NCBI RefSeq assembly: GCF_014205845.1
Contig: NZ_JACHCR010000002.1
Location: forward strand, 331,078 to 395,077
Direction: 5' to 3'
Length of the DNA: 64,000 bases
DNA from: Mucilaginibacter cryoferens
GTDB taxonomy: Bacteria > Bacteroidota > Bacteroidia > Sphingobacteriales > Sphingobacteriaceae
Within the stretch, counting starts at the first letter, position 1; every line of letters starts with the position of its first letter. The notes beneath the pieces were generated by a model. That model did not search any database, was not told where the DNA came from, and saw only the letters and a list, made by a program, of their open reading frames with translations. The position numbers and the translations under genes are program-made. Shown here piece by piece: positions 17,471 through 26,482 of the stretch.

Positions 17471-17478
17471 CAAAATTA
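17471..17478 (-). promoter_or_regulatory. -7 box of the MDR oxidoreductase gene
   Basis: TAATTTTG on the minus strand matches TAnnTTTG, about 20 bp before the start codon. No TTG is present at -33, which fits a promoter that needs an activator. Confidence 0.5.
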
Positions 17479-17502
17479 CAGCGAGCCTAAAGGTGGCGAC
17501 GA

Positions 17503-17514
17503 TAACATATGTTA
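17503..17514. promoter_or_regulatory. Perfect 12-bp palindrome TAACATATGTTA, candidate operator
   Basis: The palindrome lies 24 bp upstream of the -7 box of the MDR gene, over its -33 region, in the short gap behind the Crp/Fnr-family gene. Position and symmetry suit a dimeric regulator. Confidence 0.45.
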
Positions 17515-17529
17515 CCGAATGTTTGCCGG

Positions 17530-18105
17530 TTACTTCTTTTTGGCGAGAGCGCTCTTTATCCTGCTTAAATGAACCCGGCTAATACCCAGGTACGATGCAA
17601 TGTAGTGCTGTGGTATTCGCTGAATGATGTGAGGCCTGGTATTTAACAGGTTTTGATAGCGCTGCTCCGGTGTGTCTCTTATAAAAGAAACAAACTCGTG
17701 CATGTAATGTAATTGCCTTTCGGCCGAAACCTCCAATATCAGGTTGGTAAAGCCGGGATCATGGCTCAATTCGGCCATTAAATTGTTTACGTGTATTTTT
17801 GGGAGCAAATAAACTACCGATGGTTCAATAGTTTCTATGGTAAACAGGCTTGGGGTATTTTTCAAAAAGCTTTCAAACGAGGTTAATCCTTCGTTTTCAA
17901 AGAAAAACTGAACGGTTTTGTCGATTCCATTATTGTTAAAACCCATGCGGACACAGCCTTTTTCTATAAAAATATAATGCCCGGATACTTTACCCTCTTC
18001 CAGTAAAACAGTTTTCGCCCCAACTTCAACCCGTTTCTGAAATTCCCGGTACTTATCCCAATAAGGTGTTAACTGCGGAAATTTATCTTTGAAATGGAAA
18101 AGCAT
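17530..18105 (-). CDS. Crp/Fnr family transcriptional regulator
   Basis: A 191-residue regulator: cyclic-nucleotide-binding-like beta barrel (about 15-125) with the family element EEGKVSGHYIFIEKGCVRMG, a dimerisation helix and a C-terminal helix-turn-helix (IPQHYIASYLGISRVHLSRI). No Cys cluster of an Fnr iron-sulfur type is seen. In Bacteroidota this subgroup commonly controls a neighbouring oxidoreductase gene; here the MDR gene lies 79 bp downstream on the same strand with a palindrome between. The ligand is unknown. Confidence 0.87.
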   Translation of the reverse strand: MLFHFKDKFPQLTPYWDKYREFQKRVEVGAKTVLLEEGKVSGHYIFIEKGCVRMGFNNNGIDKTVQFFFENEGLTSFESFLKNTPSLFTIETIEPSVVYLLPKIHVNNLMAELSHDPGFTNLILEVSAERQLHYMHEFVSFIRDTPEQRYQNLLNTRPHIIQRIPQHYIASYLGISRVHLSRIKSALAKKK

Positions 18106-18284
18106 AAATTAGAGGATTATATGATTTGCTAAGTTAGATTAGTTAGGGGGAACGCTCAATACAATATGCCAATTATTCTTTTAGTTTGGTTATTGTCTGA
18201 TCTGTAAAGTCAACAATTAAAAAGGTAATTACGAGTTGCCTGTTTGTTTTTAAATTAGTTGGCAGTTATCGGTTTGCGAGATTT

Positions 18285-18378
18285 TGCCTGAACCAGGATT
18301 GATCAGATTATCAGGATTTTGATTTGTGGCATAAGTAACCAACCACTCACTTAATCAACCATTCACCACTCACCAATC
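18285..18378. repeat. Mosaic of dispersed-type repeat sequence upstream of rpsO
   Basis: The 366-bp gap before rpsO has no gene. It holds CCAGGATTGATCAGATTATC-like sequence (18294 onward) and a stretch of CCACTCACT / CCATTCACCACTCACC direct repeats. Both styles resemble intergenic repeats common in this group; no second copy lies in this window, so the call is weak. Confidence 0.35.
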
Positions 18379-18393
18379 GTTTTGAATTTTTAC

Positions 18394-18424
18394 TTTTGAA
18401 ATTTCACTTAAAATGCTATCTTTG
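18394..18424 (+). promoter_or_regulatory. Promoter of rpsO
   Basis: TTTTG at 18394-18398, 18 bp, then TATCTTTG at 18417-18424, matching the Bacteroidota TTTG / TAnnTTTG consensus. The predicted start near 18429 leaves a leader of about 43 bases. Confidence 0.8.
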
Positions 18425-18471
18425 CACCCACAATTAACAAAAGTATTTAACGCTTTAATATTATTCAAGTA

Positions 18472-18750
18472 ATGTATTTAGGTAAAGAAGCAAAGGCAGA
18501 GATCTTTGCAAAACACGGTAAAAGCGCCGCCGACACAGGTACAACCGAAGGTCAGGTAGCATTATTCACATACCGTATCGCACATTTAACCGGTCACCTG
18601 AAAAAGAACAAACATGATTTTTCAACCCAGTTATCACTGCAAAAATTAGTAGGTAAACGCCGCGGATTGTTGGCTTACCTGTTCAAAAAAGACATTGGAA
18701 GATATCGTGCTATCATCAAAGCTTTATCGCTTAGGGATATCATTAAGTAA
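18472..18750 (+). CDS. rpsO: 30S ribosomal protein S15
   Basis: A 92-residue protein with the S15 fold: TGTTEGQVALFTYRIAHL and LKKNKHDFSTQ (helix 1-2 with the rRNA-contacting HxxD residues), then LVGKRRGLLAYL and the closing YRAIIKALSLRDIIK. It binds 16S rRNA early in assembly of the 30S platform. Length is normal. As in many bacteria it directly precedes pnp; here a strong terminator lies between the two genes, so pnp probably also has a promoter of its own. Confidence 0.97.
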   Translation: MYLGKEAKAEIFAKHGKSAADTGTTEGQVALFTYRIAHLTGHLKKNKHDFSTQLSLQKLVGKRRGLLAYLFKKDIGRYRAIIKALSLRDIIK

Positions 18751-18768
18751 TTCTCATACTTTTTATTT

Positions 18769-18801
18769 AAAAGCCATCCCAAATTTGGGGATGGCTTTTT
18801 T
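18769..18801 (+). terminator. Terminator between rpsO and pnp
   Basis: AAAAGCCATCCC pairs with GGGATGGCTTTT around a short loop and is followed by T. It stands 18 bp after the rpsO stop. Confidence 0.85.
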
Positions 18802-18880
18802 ACTTTTGCCACAAATATTACACATACATAAAAAACCGGTGTGCTCCGAAAGATGAAAAGTGCACCACAACAAAAAGAAG

Positions 18881-21016
18881 ATGAGTTTAAACGTAATTAA
18901 AAAAATTATCGATTTAGGTGATGGTCGTACCATTGAGATCGAAACAGGAAAACTGGCCAAACAGGCAGATGGTTCTGTAGTTATTAAAATGGGTGATACC
19001 ATGTTATTGGCTACTGTAGTATCATCGCCAGATGCGAAAGAGGGAATTGATTTTTTACCTCTTTCTGTTGATTACCAGGAAAAATATGCTGCCACCGGTC
19101 GTATCCCGGGTGGTTTTTTACGCCGCGAGGCACGTTTATCAGACTATGAGGTTTTAATCTCACGTTTGGTTGACCGTGCTTTACGCCCAATGTTCCCCGA
19201 AGATTATCATGCTGATACCCAGGTGATGATTTCTTTAATTTCTGCTGATAAAGATATTATGCCTGATTGTCTTGCCGGTTTGGCAGCATCAGCAGCGTTG
19301 TCTGTATCAAATATTCCTTTTAACGGTCCTATTTCTGAAGTACGTGTTGCTAAAATTGATGGTCAGTTGGTAATTAACCCAACTTTAAGTCAATTATCAA
19401 AAGCTACTTTAGAATTTATTGTAGCCGGTACCGAGCATGACATCAACATGGTTGAAGGTGAATCGAAAGAGATCCAGGAAGCCGAATTGGTTGAAGCTAT
19501 TAAATTTGCGCACACTGCCATCAAAATTCAGTGTTTAGCTCAAAAAGAATTAACTATTGAAGTTGGCAAAACCGAAAAACGTGTTTACAGCCATGAGCAT
19601 AGCAACGAAGATTTGAAAAAAGCTATCTACGCTGCTACTTATGACCAGGTTTACGCTATCGCATCTTCTGCATCTGCAAAAGATGAGCGTTCTGCCAAAT
19701 TTAAAGAAGTACGTGATACATACATCGCTACCTTAGGCGAGATAGATGATATCACTAAAGGTCTTGCTAAAAAATATTACCACGATGTAGAGTATGATGC
19801 TATCCGTAACCTTGTATTAGACGAAGGCAAACGTTTAGATGGTCGTGCAACTACCCAGATTCGTCCTATCTGGAGCGAAATTGGTTATTTGCCATCTGCT
19901 CACGGTTCGGCGGTATTTACCCGTGGCGAAACCCAGGCATTAACCACCGTTACTTTAGGTGCTAAGGATGATGAGCAAATGATTGATGGCGCGTTCATCA
20001 ATGGTTACCAAAAATTCTTGTTGCACTATAACTTCCCAGGTTTTTCAACCGGCGAAGTTCGTCCAAACAGGGGTGCTGGTCGCCGCGAAATTGGTCACGG
20101 TAACCTGGCTATGCGTTCTTTAAGGCAGGTATTGCCTTCTGAGGATGAAAACCCATACACTATCCGTATCGTTTCCGATATTTTAGAATCAAACGGTTCG
20201 TCATCAATGGCTACGGTTTGTGCCGGTACATTGGCTTTGATGGATGCTGGTATCAAAATTAAATCGCCGGTATCTGGTATCGCAATGGGATTGATCACCA
20301 ACGAAATGGGTACTAAATATGCTATCCTGTCTGATATATTAGGTGATGAAGATCACCTGGGTGATATGGACTTTAAAGTAACCGGTACTACTAACGGTAT
20401 TGTTGCTGTACAAATGGACTTAAAGATCAATGGCTTATCGTACGAAGTGTTAACCAACGCTTTAAACCAGGCTAAAGATGGTCGTTTACATATCCTTGGC
20501 GAAATGGCTAAAACCATTACCGCTCCTCATGTTGATCTGAAACCACACGCTCCGCGTATTGTTACCATTAAAATTGATAAAGAATTTATTGGTGCAGTAA
20601 TAGGGCCCGGTGGTAAAATTATCCAGGAAATGCAACGCGAAACCGGTGCAACTATTTCTATCGAAGAAAAAGACAATCAGGGTATCGTTCAGATATTTGC
20701 TGATAACAAAGCATCTATCGATGCAGCTGTAACGCGTATCCGCAACATCGCTTCTAAACCAGAAGTTGGCGAAATTTACGAAGGTAAGGTAAAATCAATT
20801 ATGCCATTTGGTGCATTTGTTGAGATTATGCCAGGTAAAGATGGTTTGTTACACATCTCTGAGATAGACCACCGTCGTATCGAGAAAATGGACGGTATAT
20901 TTGAAGTGGGTGATGAGGTAAGAGTTAAATTGCTTGATGTAGATAAACAAGGTAAACTTAAATTATCGCGTAAGGCTTTATTACCAAGACCAGAAGCTCC
21001 AAAAACGGATAATTAA
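18881..21016 (+). CDS. pnp: Polyribonucleotide nucleotidyltransferase (PNPase)
   Basis: A 711-residue phosphorolytic 3'-5' exoribonuclease. Two RNase PH domains (about 10-235 and 320-545, the second with [15 protein letters not shown] and the phosphate-site FSTGEVRP), a KH domain ([17 protein letters not shown] near 570) and a C-terminal S1 domain ([17 protein letters not shown] onward). It degrades mRNA in the cytoplasm. I start at 18881 (MSLNVIKKI); an in-frame ATG at 18860 would add seven basic residues not expected in the family. A terminator follows. Confidence 0.96.
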   Translation: MSLNVIKKIIDLGDGRTIEIETGKLAKQADGSVVIKMGDTMLLATVVSSPDAKEGIDFLPLSVDYQEKYAATGRIPGGFLRREARLSDYEVLISRLVDRALRPMFPEDYHADTQVMISLISADKDIMPDCLAGLAASAALSVSNIPFNGPISEVRVAKIDGQLVINPTLSQLSKATLEFIVAGTEHDINMVEGESKEIQEAELVEAIKFAHTAIKIQCLAQKELTIEVGKTEKRVYSHEHSNEDLKKAIYAATYDQVYAIASSASAKDERSAKFKEVRDTYIATLGEIDDITKGLAKKYYHDVEYDAIRNLVLDEGKRLDGRATTQIRPIWSEIGYLPSAHGSAVFTRGETQALTTVTLGAKDDEQMIDGAFINGYQKFLLHYNFPGFSTGEVRPNRGAGRREIGHGNLAMRSLRQVLPSEDENPYTIRIVSDILESNGSSSMATVCAGTLALMDAGIKIKSPVSGIAMGLITNEMGTKYAILSDILGDEDHLGDMDFKVTGTTNGIVAVQMDLKINGLSYEVLTNALNQAKDGRLHILGEMAKTITAPHVDLKPHAPRIVTIKIDKEFIGAVIGPGGKIIQEMQRETGATISIEEKDNQGIVQIFADNKASIDAAVTRIRNIASKPEVGEIYEGKVKSIMPFGAFVEIMPGKDGLLHISEIDHRRIEKMDGIFEVGDEVRVKLLDVDKQGKLKLSRKALLPRPEAPKTDN

Positions 21017-21034
21017 TTTTTGGTAATTATATAT

Positions 21035-21061
21035 GCAAAACCCTCTTTATGAGGGTTTTGC
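21035..21061 (+). terminator. Terminator of pnp
   Basis: GCAAAACCCTC pairs with GAGGGTTTTGC around a 5-base loop. The T-tract is part of the stem. Confidence 0.75.
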
Positions 21062-21182
21062 TATTTAAGCCGTGTTTTCGGCACTTTTTTTGAAAAAAAT
21101 TAAAACAAAAGTTGAATGTTTAAACTTTGTATTAGTTGATAGATAGTTGAAAAAAACATAAAGTCCGATCCTGCTTGTAAAC

Positions 21183-21455
21183 ATGACCCCTGCTACTAAC
21201 GATCCTTTAGATTTTCTCAACAATAATCCGCAGGGAATACAATCTGGTGCGCAAACCGATTTGGTTCAGCTGTTGTTATATGAGATTATCCGGGTTAAAG
21301 AATTAATTTTATATTATAACTCCATTCCCAATGGAGGTGGTCAGCTTGGCTCATCTATTTTAAACGAGTTGGTATCAGAAGCCTATCAGTCGCTTGTAAA
21401 CTACGATACCGTGTTGATGAAAAAGTACTACGATCTGTTGCTGAACTGTGATTGA
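21183..21455 (+). CDS. Hypothetical 90-residue protein
   Basis: A small acidic, leucine-rich cytoplasmic protein with no signal peptide. Residues about 25-45 (LVQLLLYEIIRVKELILYY) and 58-88 form two predicted amphipathic helices joined by a Gly/Asn-rich loop. I recognise no family. The strong codon bias typical of the neighbours and the clean start argue that it is real. It stands alone between pnp and rpe; a 28-bp palindromic repeat begins one base after its stop. Confidence 0.6.
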   Translation: MTPATNDPLDFLNNNPQGIQSGAQTDLVQLLLYEIIRVKELILYYNSIPNGGGQLGSSILNELVSEAYQSLVNYDTVLMKKYYDLLLNCD

Positions 21456-21483
21456 GTAGCCCCCTAACCCCCTGAAGGGGGAA
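21456..21483 (+). repeat. GC-rich 28-bp palindromic repeat, copy A
   Basis: GTAGCCCCCTAACCCCCTGA followed by AGGGGGAA. It is identical over all 28 bases to copy B at the serC stop. The core CCCCCT-GA-AGGGGG is a hairpin. Confidence 0.9.
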
Positions 21484-21611
21484 TGATTATTAATATCAAT
21501 TATACCGAATTTATTTCGACGCTCCACATGTCAGATAGCCATCTGCCAATCACTGTATTGTATTAACGTGAAGGAAATTCAGGACATAAACTGATAAAAC
21601 TTTACATTAAA

Positions 21612-21645
21612 TTGCCTTTTGCAGTGCGGGGGATTTATATATTTG
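21612..21645 (+). promoter_or_regulatory. Promoter of rpe, almost touching the start codon
   Basis: TTG at 21612 or TTTTG at 21617, then TATATTTG at 21638-21645, an exact TAnnTTTG box that ends three bases before the rpe ATG. The transcript would be leaderless or nearly so. Confidence 0.6.
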
Positions 21646-21648
21646 CAT

Positions 21649-22299
21649 ATGAACCATCTGATAGCACCCTCAATTTTAGCTGCCGATTTTGCCAACCTGC
21701 AACGCGATATTGAAATGATAAATAACAGCGAAGCCGATTGGGTGCACGTTGATATTATGGATGGCATGTTTGTACCAAATATCTCTTTTGGTTTCCCGGT
21801 TGTTGCAGCTACCAAAAAGCATGCTACCAAACCACTGGATGTTCACCTGATGATAGTGGAGCCAGATCGTTATTTGAAAGCTTTTAAAGATGCAGGAGCT
21901 GATGGGATGACAGTGCATTACGAAGCTTGTCCGCACTTACATCGTACCATACAAGCCATTAAAGAACTTGGCTGCAGGGCAGGAGTGGCCCTTAACCCAC
22001 ATACACCAGTTGCTTTGTTAGAAGATATTATTGCCGATCTGGATATGGTGCTCATTATGTCTGTAAACCCAGGTTTTGGAGGCCAGAAGTTTATTGATAA
22101 CACTTATAAAAAACTCAACGATCTTAAAGAACTGAGCAAAACTAAAAATCCCGGTTTATTGATTGAGGTTGATGGCGGTGTTGATCAGTCAAATATCGGC
22201 AAATTGCTACAGGCTGGCGCAAATGTGCTTGTAGCAGGCAGTTCTGTGTTCTCGTCGGCCAATCCGGCCGTCGCGATTTCTAATCTCAAGCACCCCTAA
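21649..22299 (+). CDS. rpe: Ribulose-phosphate 3-epimerase
   Basis: A 216-residue TIM-barrel metalloenzyme that interconverts ribulose-5-phosphate and xylulose-5-phosphate in the pentose phosphate pathway. Visible are APSILAADFANL, the metal/catalytic DWVHVDIMDGMFVPN, DVHLMI, the MSVNPGFGGQ phosphate loop and IEVDGGV with the second catalytic Asp, and VAGSSVF at the phosphate site. I start at 21649, not at the in-frame ATG at 21619, because the extension has no family match and would include the promoter box. Confidence 0.95.
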   Translation: MNHLIAPSILAADFANLQRDIEMINNSEADWVHVDIMDGMFVPNISFGFPVVAATKKHATKPLDVHLMIVEPDRYLKAFKDAGADGMTVHYEACPHLHRTIQAIKELGCRAGVALNPHTPVALLEDIIADLDMVLIMSVNPGFGGQKFIDNTYKKLNDLKELSKTKNPGLLIEVDGGVDQSNIGKLLQAGANVLVAGSSVFSSANPAVAISNLKHP

Positions 22300-22501
22300 A
22301 AGTTATTACAATTGTAATAATTACTACCAACCTTATAGGATAAATTTAATATTTGCAATCAAAAAGGCTTTTGTTGATTAATTGTATATTTTTTCAAAAA
22401 ACGTAAATTAATCCTATGAATTTTGTCAAATTGATTAACTTCGGCCCAACTAAATACAAAGTTCCTAATCAAGTATTCAGAACCTACAATTCGTTAATTA
22501 T

Positions 22502-23569
22502 ATGAAACATAATTTTGGTGCCGGACCAGGCATTTTACCTCAGGAGGTTTTAAAACAAGCTTCCGAGGCGGTTATTGATTTTAATGGTACAGGATTATCA
22601 TTGCTGGAGATCTCTCACAGATCGAAAGAGTTTGAAGCAGTTTTGGATGAAGCTGTTGCATTAGTGAAAGAATTATTCAGTGTACCAGAAGGTTATTCGG
22701 TATTATTTTTACAGGGTGGTGCCAGCACACAGTTTGCTTTGGCCCCTTATAACCTGTTGCCGTCAACCGGCAAAGCAGCTTATCTGGAAACAGGTGTTTG
22801 GGCAAACAAAGCCTTAAAAGAAGCTAAATACTTTGGCGAAGTAGAAGTAATTGCATCTTCAAAAGATAGCAACTTTAGTTACATCCCTAAAGATTATACT
22901 ATCCCTGCAGATGCGGCTTATTTCCACATCACTTCCAACAATACCATTTATGGTACACAGTTGCAGGAGTTTCCTAAATCACCGGTACCGGTTGTTTGCG
23001 ATATGTCGTCAGATATTTTCAGTCGCAAAATTAACGTTGCCGATTTTGGTTTGATCTATGCCGGTGCACAAAAGAACATGGGCCCTGCAGGTGTTACCCT
23101 GGTAATTATTAAAGATGACCTGTTAGGCAAAGTTGACCGCAAGATCCCAGCTATGTTTAACTATCAAACACAGATAGAAGGTGGATCGATGTACAATACT
23201 CCTCCATGCTTTGCTATCTATGTATCAATGCTTACCCTGCAATGGTTAAAAGCCAAAGGCGGTGTTGACGTTATTGAGCAGGAGAACATTACCAAAGCAA
23301 GAGTTTTATATGATGAGATTGAACGCAATCCATTATTTAAGCCAGTTTGTGCTACCGAAGATCGTTCGAACATGAACGTAACTTTTGTAATGCAAAATGC
23401 AGAATTGGAAAAACCATTCCTGAAACTTTGCGACGAAAGAGGCATAGTAGGCATTAAAGGCCACAGAAGTGTTGGTGGTTTCCGTGCATCAATATACAAC
23501 GCTTTGCCAATAACCAGCGTTTACGCCCTTATCGACGTAATGCAGGAATTTGCAGAAGTAGCCCCCTAA
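22502..23569 (+). CDS. serC: Phosphoserine aminotransferase
   Basis: A 355-residue class V PLP aminotransferase converting 3-phosphohydroxypyruvate to phosphoserine. The N-terminal [10 protein letters not shown], the cofactor-region [17 protein letters not shown], the Asp in [11 protein letters not shown] and the PLP lysine in [15 protein letters not shown] are canonical. The last codons, EVAP and the TAA stop, lie within copy B of the GC-rich palindromic repeat, so the present C terminus is repeat-derived. serA follows 105 bp later, after an inverted second copy of the repeat. Confidence 0.95.
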   Translation: MKHNFGAGPGILPQEVLKQASEAVIDFNGTGLSLLEISHRSKEFEAVLDEAVALVKELFSVPEGYSVLFLQGGASTQFALAPYNLLPSTGKAAYLETGVWANKALKEAKYFGEVEVIASSKDSNFSYIPKDYTIPADAAYFHITSNNTIYGTQLQEFPKSPVPVVCDMSSDIFSRKINVADFGLIYAGAQKNMGPAGVTLVIIKDDLLGKVDRKIPAMFNYQTQIEGGSMYNTPPCFAIYVSMLTLQWLKAKGGVDVIEQENITKARVLYDEIERNPLFKPVCATEDRSNMNVTFVMQNAELEKPFLKLCDERGIVGIKGHRSVGGFRASIYNALPITSVYALIDVMQEFAEVAP

Positions 23570-23585
23570 CCCCCTGAAGGGGGAA
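23558..23585 (+). repeat. GC-rich palindromic repeat, copy B, overlapping the serC stop
   Basis: Identical over 28 bases to copy A. Bases 23558-23569 are translated as the serC codons for V-A-P and stop. The remaining half is untranslated. Confidence 0.9.
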
Positions 23586-23632
23586 CAAAAAATATAATAT
23601 TATTTACCTCCGGTGCGCAAGCGAGTTTAATT

Positions 23633-23660
23633 ACTCCCCCTTTAGGGGGCCGGGGGGCTT
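23633..23660 (-). repeat. GC-rich palindromic repeat, copy C, between serC and serA
   Basis: Lies in the opposite orientation to copy B, 47 bp away. It ends 14 bp before the serA ATG. Its reverse complement is identical over 28 bases to copy E inside the cupin gene. Confidence 0.9.
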
Positions 23661-23674
23661 AACTTAATCAGATT

Positions 23675-24625
23675 ATGATCAAAATATTAGCTAATGATGG
23701 TATCGACCCAATTGGAAAACAGCTTTTAGAAGAAGCTGGTTTTATTGTTGATACCAATAATATACCACAGGATGAATTGCCTGTAAGATTACAAGAGTAC
23801 GATGCCATTACTGTACGTAGCGCAACTAAGGTACGTAAAGCACTAATTGATAGCTGTCCAAATTTAAAAGTGATTGGTCGCGGTGGTGTTGGTATGGATA
23901 ATATTGATGTAGAGTATGCAAGGGAAAAAGGACTAAGTGTTTATAATACTCCTGCTTCATCTTCATTATCAGTTGCCGAGTTGGTTTTTGCCAGCTTGTT
24001 TGGCAGCGTTCGTTTTTTACCAGATAGCAACCGCAAAATGCCGGTTGTAGGTGGTACTAAATTTAACGACCTGAAAAAAGCTTATGCAAAAGGTATCGAA
24101 CTGCGTGGTAAAACTTTAGGTATTGTAGGTTTTGGTCGTATTGGCCGCGAAGTAGCTAAGATAGCTATCGGCGTTGGTATGGAAGTATTAGCTTACGACT
24201 TATTCCCTTTTAACCCCGAACTGGATATTGTTTTAGGTGGCGGTACAACTGTTAAAGTAAGTGTAAAAACATCAACTTTAGAAGAAGTAACCAAAGCTGC
24301 TGATTTTATTACCCTGCATACACCATTTATTGACAAAGCGCTGTTTGGCGCCGAAGAATTGGCACTAACCAAAAAAGGTGTAGGTTTTGTAAATATTTCA
24401 CGCGGTGGTTTAATTGACGAGCTGGCTTTGGTCGACGCGTTAAACAGCGGTCAGGTTTCATTTGCAGCTTTAGATGTATTTGATAACGAGCCAACGCCTC
24501 GCGAAGAGATTCTGACACATCCCAAAATTTCTTTAACCCCTCACATTGGTGCAGCCACCAACGAGGCACAGGAAAGAATTGGTGTTGAATTGGCTAATCT
24601 GATCATCGATCACTTTAAAAAATAA
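23675..24625 (+). CDS. serA: D-3-phosphoglycerate dehydrogenase, short form
   Basis: A 316-residue D-2-hydroxyacid dehydrogenase, the first step of serine synthesis. It has the substrate-side TVRSATKVRK, the Rossmann motif GIVGFGRIGREVAKIA, an Arg in NISRGGLIDE, the Glu of DVFDNEP and the His of TPHIGAATNEAQ. There is no C-terminal ACT or ASB domain, so serine feedback through ACT is not expected. It pairs with serC on the same strand, with a repeat-filled gap that may form a long hairpin between them. Confidence 0.92.
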   Translation: MIKILANDGIDPIGKQLLEEAGFIVDTNNIPQDELPVRLQEYDAITVRSATKVRKALIDSCPNLKVIGRGGVGMDNIDVEYAREKGLSVYNTPASSSLSVAELVFASLFGSVRFLPDSNRKMPVVGGTKFNDLKKAYAKGIELRGKTLGIVGFGRIGREVAKIAIGVGMEVLAYDLFPFNPELDIVLGGGTTVKVSVKTSTLEEVTKAADFITLHTPFIDKALFGAEELALTKKGVGFVNISRGGLIDELALVDALNSGQVSFAALDVFDNEPTPREEILTHPKISLTPHIGAATNEAQERIGVELANLIIDHFKK

Positions 24626-24653
24626 TTGAACACGAAATTTTCGAATAAAAACG

Positions 24654-24685
24654 AATGGCACTAATTCTTAAAGAGTTGGTGCCAT
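24654..24685 (+). terminator. Probable terminator of serA
   Basis: AATGGCAC-TAA pairs with TTGGTGCCATT (one mismatch) and the downstream side is T-rich (TTTGCTTTT). Confidence 0.6.
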
Positions 24686-24715
24686 TTGCTTTTATTGTCT
24701 TTTGTTAAGCCACCG

Positions 24716-24840
24716 CCCGCGAGGTTAGCGTAGTGTAACTCGTGGGTAATATGGTTGCAGCTTTTAGCTGCCCTTTATTGTTCTTGTACGTAAGTTGAAA
24801 GTTTACTCCATGTTTGCCCCGCGAGTTACGACCTCGCGGG
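24716..24840. repeat. Inverted pair of a CCCGCGAGGT element
   Basis: 24716-24746 (CCCGCGAGGTTAGC onward) and 24817-24840 (CCCCGCGAGTTACGACCTCG onward) are imperfect inverted copies with a 70-bp spacer. The 335-bp gap between serA and the beta-CASP gene contains this and the serA terminator but no gene. Confidence 0.6.
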
Positions 24841-24960
24841 AGGTAGAGTTAGTGTATCTGTCTCGGTAGGTTGGATTAGATATTTTCAACAAAAAAGTAA
24901 GGATAAACTTGTTGATTTTTAAAAACATCAACAAGTTGTGCCAATTCGATTTGTATTCAT

Positions 24961-26361
24961 TTAAAGTGTGTACGTCACATCCCTCTCCGGTATCGTAACT
25001 GCATATCCTTCTTCCTTCAGAGACGCTGCCAATAGCTTCATGCTTTCGCCCTCGCCATGTACCAAAAAGACGTTCTTCAATTTTGCTTTATCCTGGTGTT
25101 TTACGTTATCCAACAAATCCTGATGGTCGCCATGGGCGCTTAGTACATCGGTTTGTTTAATGGTGGCGTAAACTGCCAGTTCGCGGTCTTTAATATGAAC
25201 GATAGAATCGCCCCGTAATAAACGGTGGCCTAAGGTTCCCTTGGCGCAATAGCCAATGAATAGGATGGTACAATAGTAATTTTGGATATTATAAAACAAG
25301 TGATCCTGGATACGGCCACCCTCCAGCATTCCTGCCGAGGAGATGATGATGCAGGGCTCATAATAATTAGAGATCTGGCGACTGTCTTTCAGGTTTTCTA
25401 CATAGGTAAGGTTGTCAAATTCAAATTCGTCGCCTTTATCCTTGTAAAAATCCTGCGCTTCCTGATTCACCAGACTATGATATTTACGAAAGATACCAGT
25501 CGCCATATTGGCCATTGGGCTATCAACAAATACTTTTACCGGCGGCAACAATCCTTCAGTGAAAATTTTATTTAAAGAATATACTAATGATTGTGTACGG
25601 CCAATACTAAATGCCGGTATAATTAAACGGCCTTGTTCGCGTACGCAGGTTTTATCAATAACCTCGATGAGGGTTTCTTCTACAGATTTGCCTTTGGTAT
25701 GATAACGGCCTCCATAGGTTGATTCTGAGACCAGGAAATCAACAGGGGGCAATTGCTGCGGATCATTCAGTACAGGGTAGTTTTTCCGGCCAATATCGCC
25801 TGTAAAAGCAATTGATTTTTCTTCGCCGTTTTCCGTTACTTTTAAAACTGCCGCGGCGGCACCTAAAAGGTGACCAACCGGGATAAAGGTAACCTCAATA
25901 TCACCGTTAATACGGAAAGGGCGGTTAAAGCCAATAGTAACAAACCTATCCACCGTATCCATTACATGCTTTTGCAGGTAAAGCGGTTGTGCGCCGCCAC
26001 CGGAGTTGAACTTGCCTTTGCCGCGTTTACGGTTACCTTTGCCTGCTTTGTTCATAAAGATACTAACCGAATCCATCAGTAATAATTCCGTAAGATCGGC
26101 AGTGGGAGGGGTGCACAAAATTTGGCCGTTAAAGCCAAGCCTTACCAGTGTAGGCAAGTTGCCAGAGTGATCTATGTGTGCATGGGTAAGTATTACCACA
26201 TCGATCTCTTCCGGCCTGAAGGGGAAGTTTTCGTTTGATTGTATGCTGCGGTCCTTCTCATAATCTAACCCGCAATCCACTAAAATTTTATATTGGCCAA
26301 CCTCAAGCAAATGCATGCTGCCGGTTACCTGTTGGGCCGCCCCGTGTATGGTTAATTTCAT
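24961..26361 (-). CDS. MBL-fold beta-CASP RNA-processing hydrolase
   Basis: A 466-residue metallo-beta-lactamase with beta-CASP insert. Zinc ligands are in LTHAHIDHSG (His60, His62, Asp64, His65), then VGHLLGAAA, FTGDIG, the beta-CASP acidic SESTYGG, ISSAGMLEGGRI and the C-terminal LSAHGDHQDLL of the RMMBL part. The family includes RNases and the YSH1/CPSF-73-like enzymes; a 3'-end or degradative RNA nuclease is the likely role in the cytoplasm. It is a single gene facing serA. Which RNAs it cuts is unknown. Confidence 0.87.
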   Translation of the reverse strand: MKLTIHGAAQQVTGSMHLLEVGQYKILVDCGLDYEKDRSIQSNENFPFRPEEIDVVILTHAHIDHSGNLPTLVRLGFNGQILCTPPTADLTELLLMDSVSIFMNKAGKGNRKRGKGKFNSGGGAQPLYLQKHVMDTVDRFVTIGFNRPFRINGDIEVTFIPVGHLLGAAAAVLKVTENGEEKSIAFTGDIGRKNYPVLNDPQQLPPVDFLVSESTYGGRYHTKGKSVEETLIEVIDKTCVREQGRLIIPAFSIGRTQSLVYSLNKIFTEGLLPPVKVFVDSPMANMATGIFRKYHSLVNQEAQDFYKDKGDEFEFDNLTYVENLKDSRQISNYYEPCIIISSAGMLEGGRIQDHLFYNIQNYYCTILFIGYCAKGTLGHRLLRGDSIVHIKDRELAVYATIKQTDVLSAHGDHQDLLDNVKHQDKAKLKNVFLVHGEGESMKLLAASLKEEGYAVTIPERDVTYTL

Positions 26362-26482
26362 TTTATAAGTCGATGTACTATGGTCAAATTTTCCATAGCC
26401 TCCATGTACCTTATTATAAGGCTTCGGTTAATATCCGAACTTTTATTTAAATAATGATAATCGTGATGCAGATAATCGTCAA

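Noticed and set aside
18801..18808. TACTTTTG as the pnp promoter -7 box
   Set aside because: It matches TAnnTTTG but lies at the foot of the rpsO terminator and the nearest TTG is only 13 bp away; possible but not supported enough to list.
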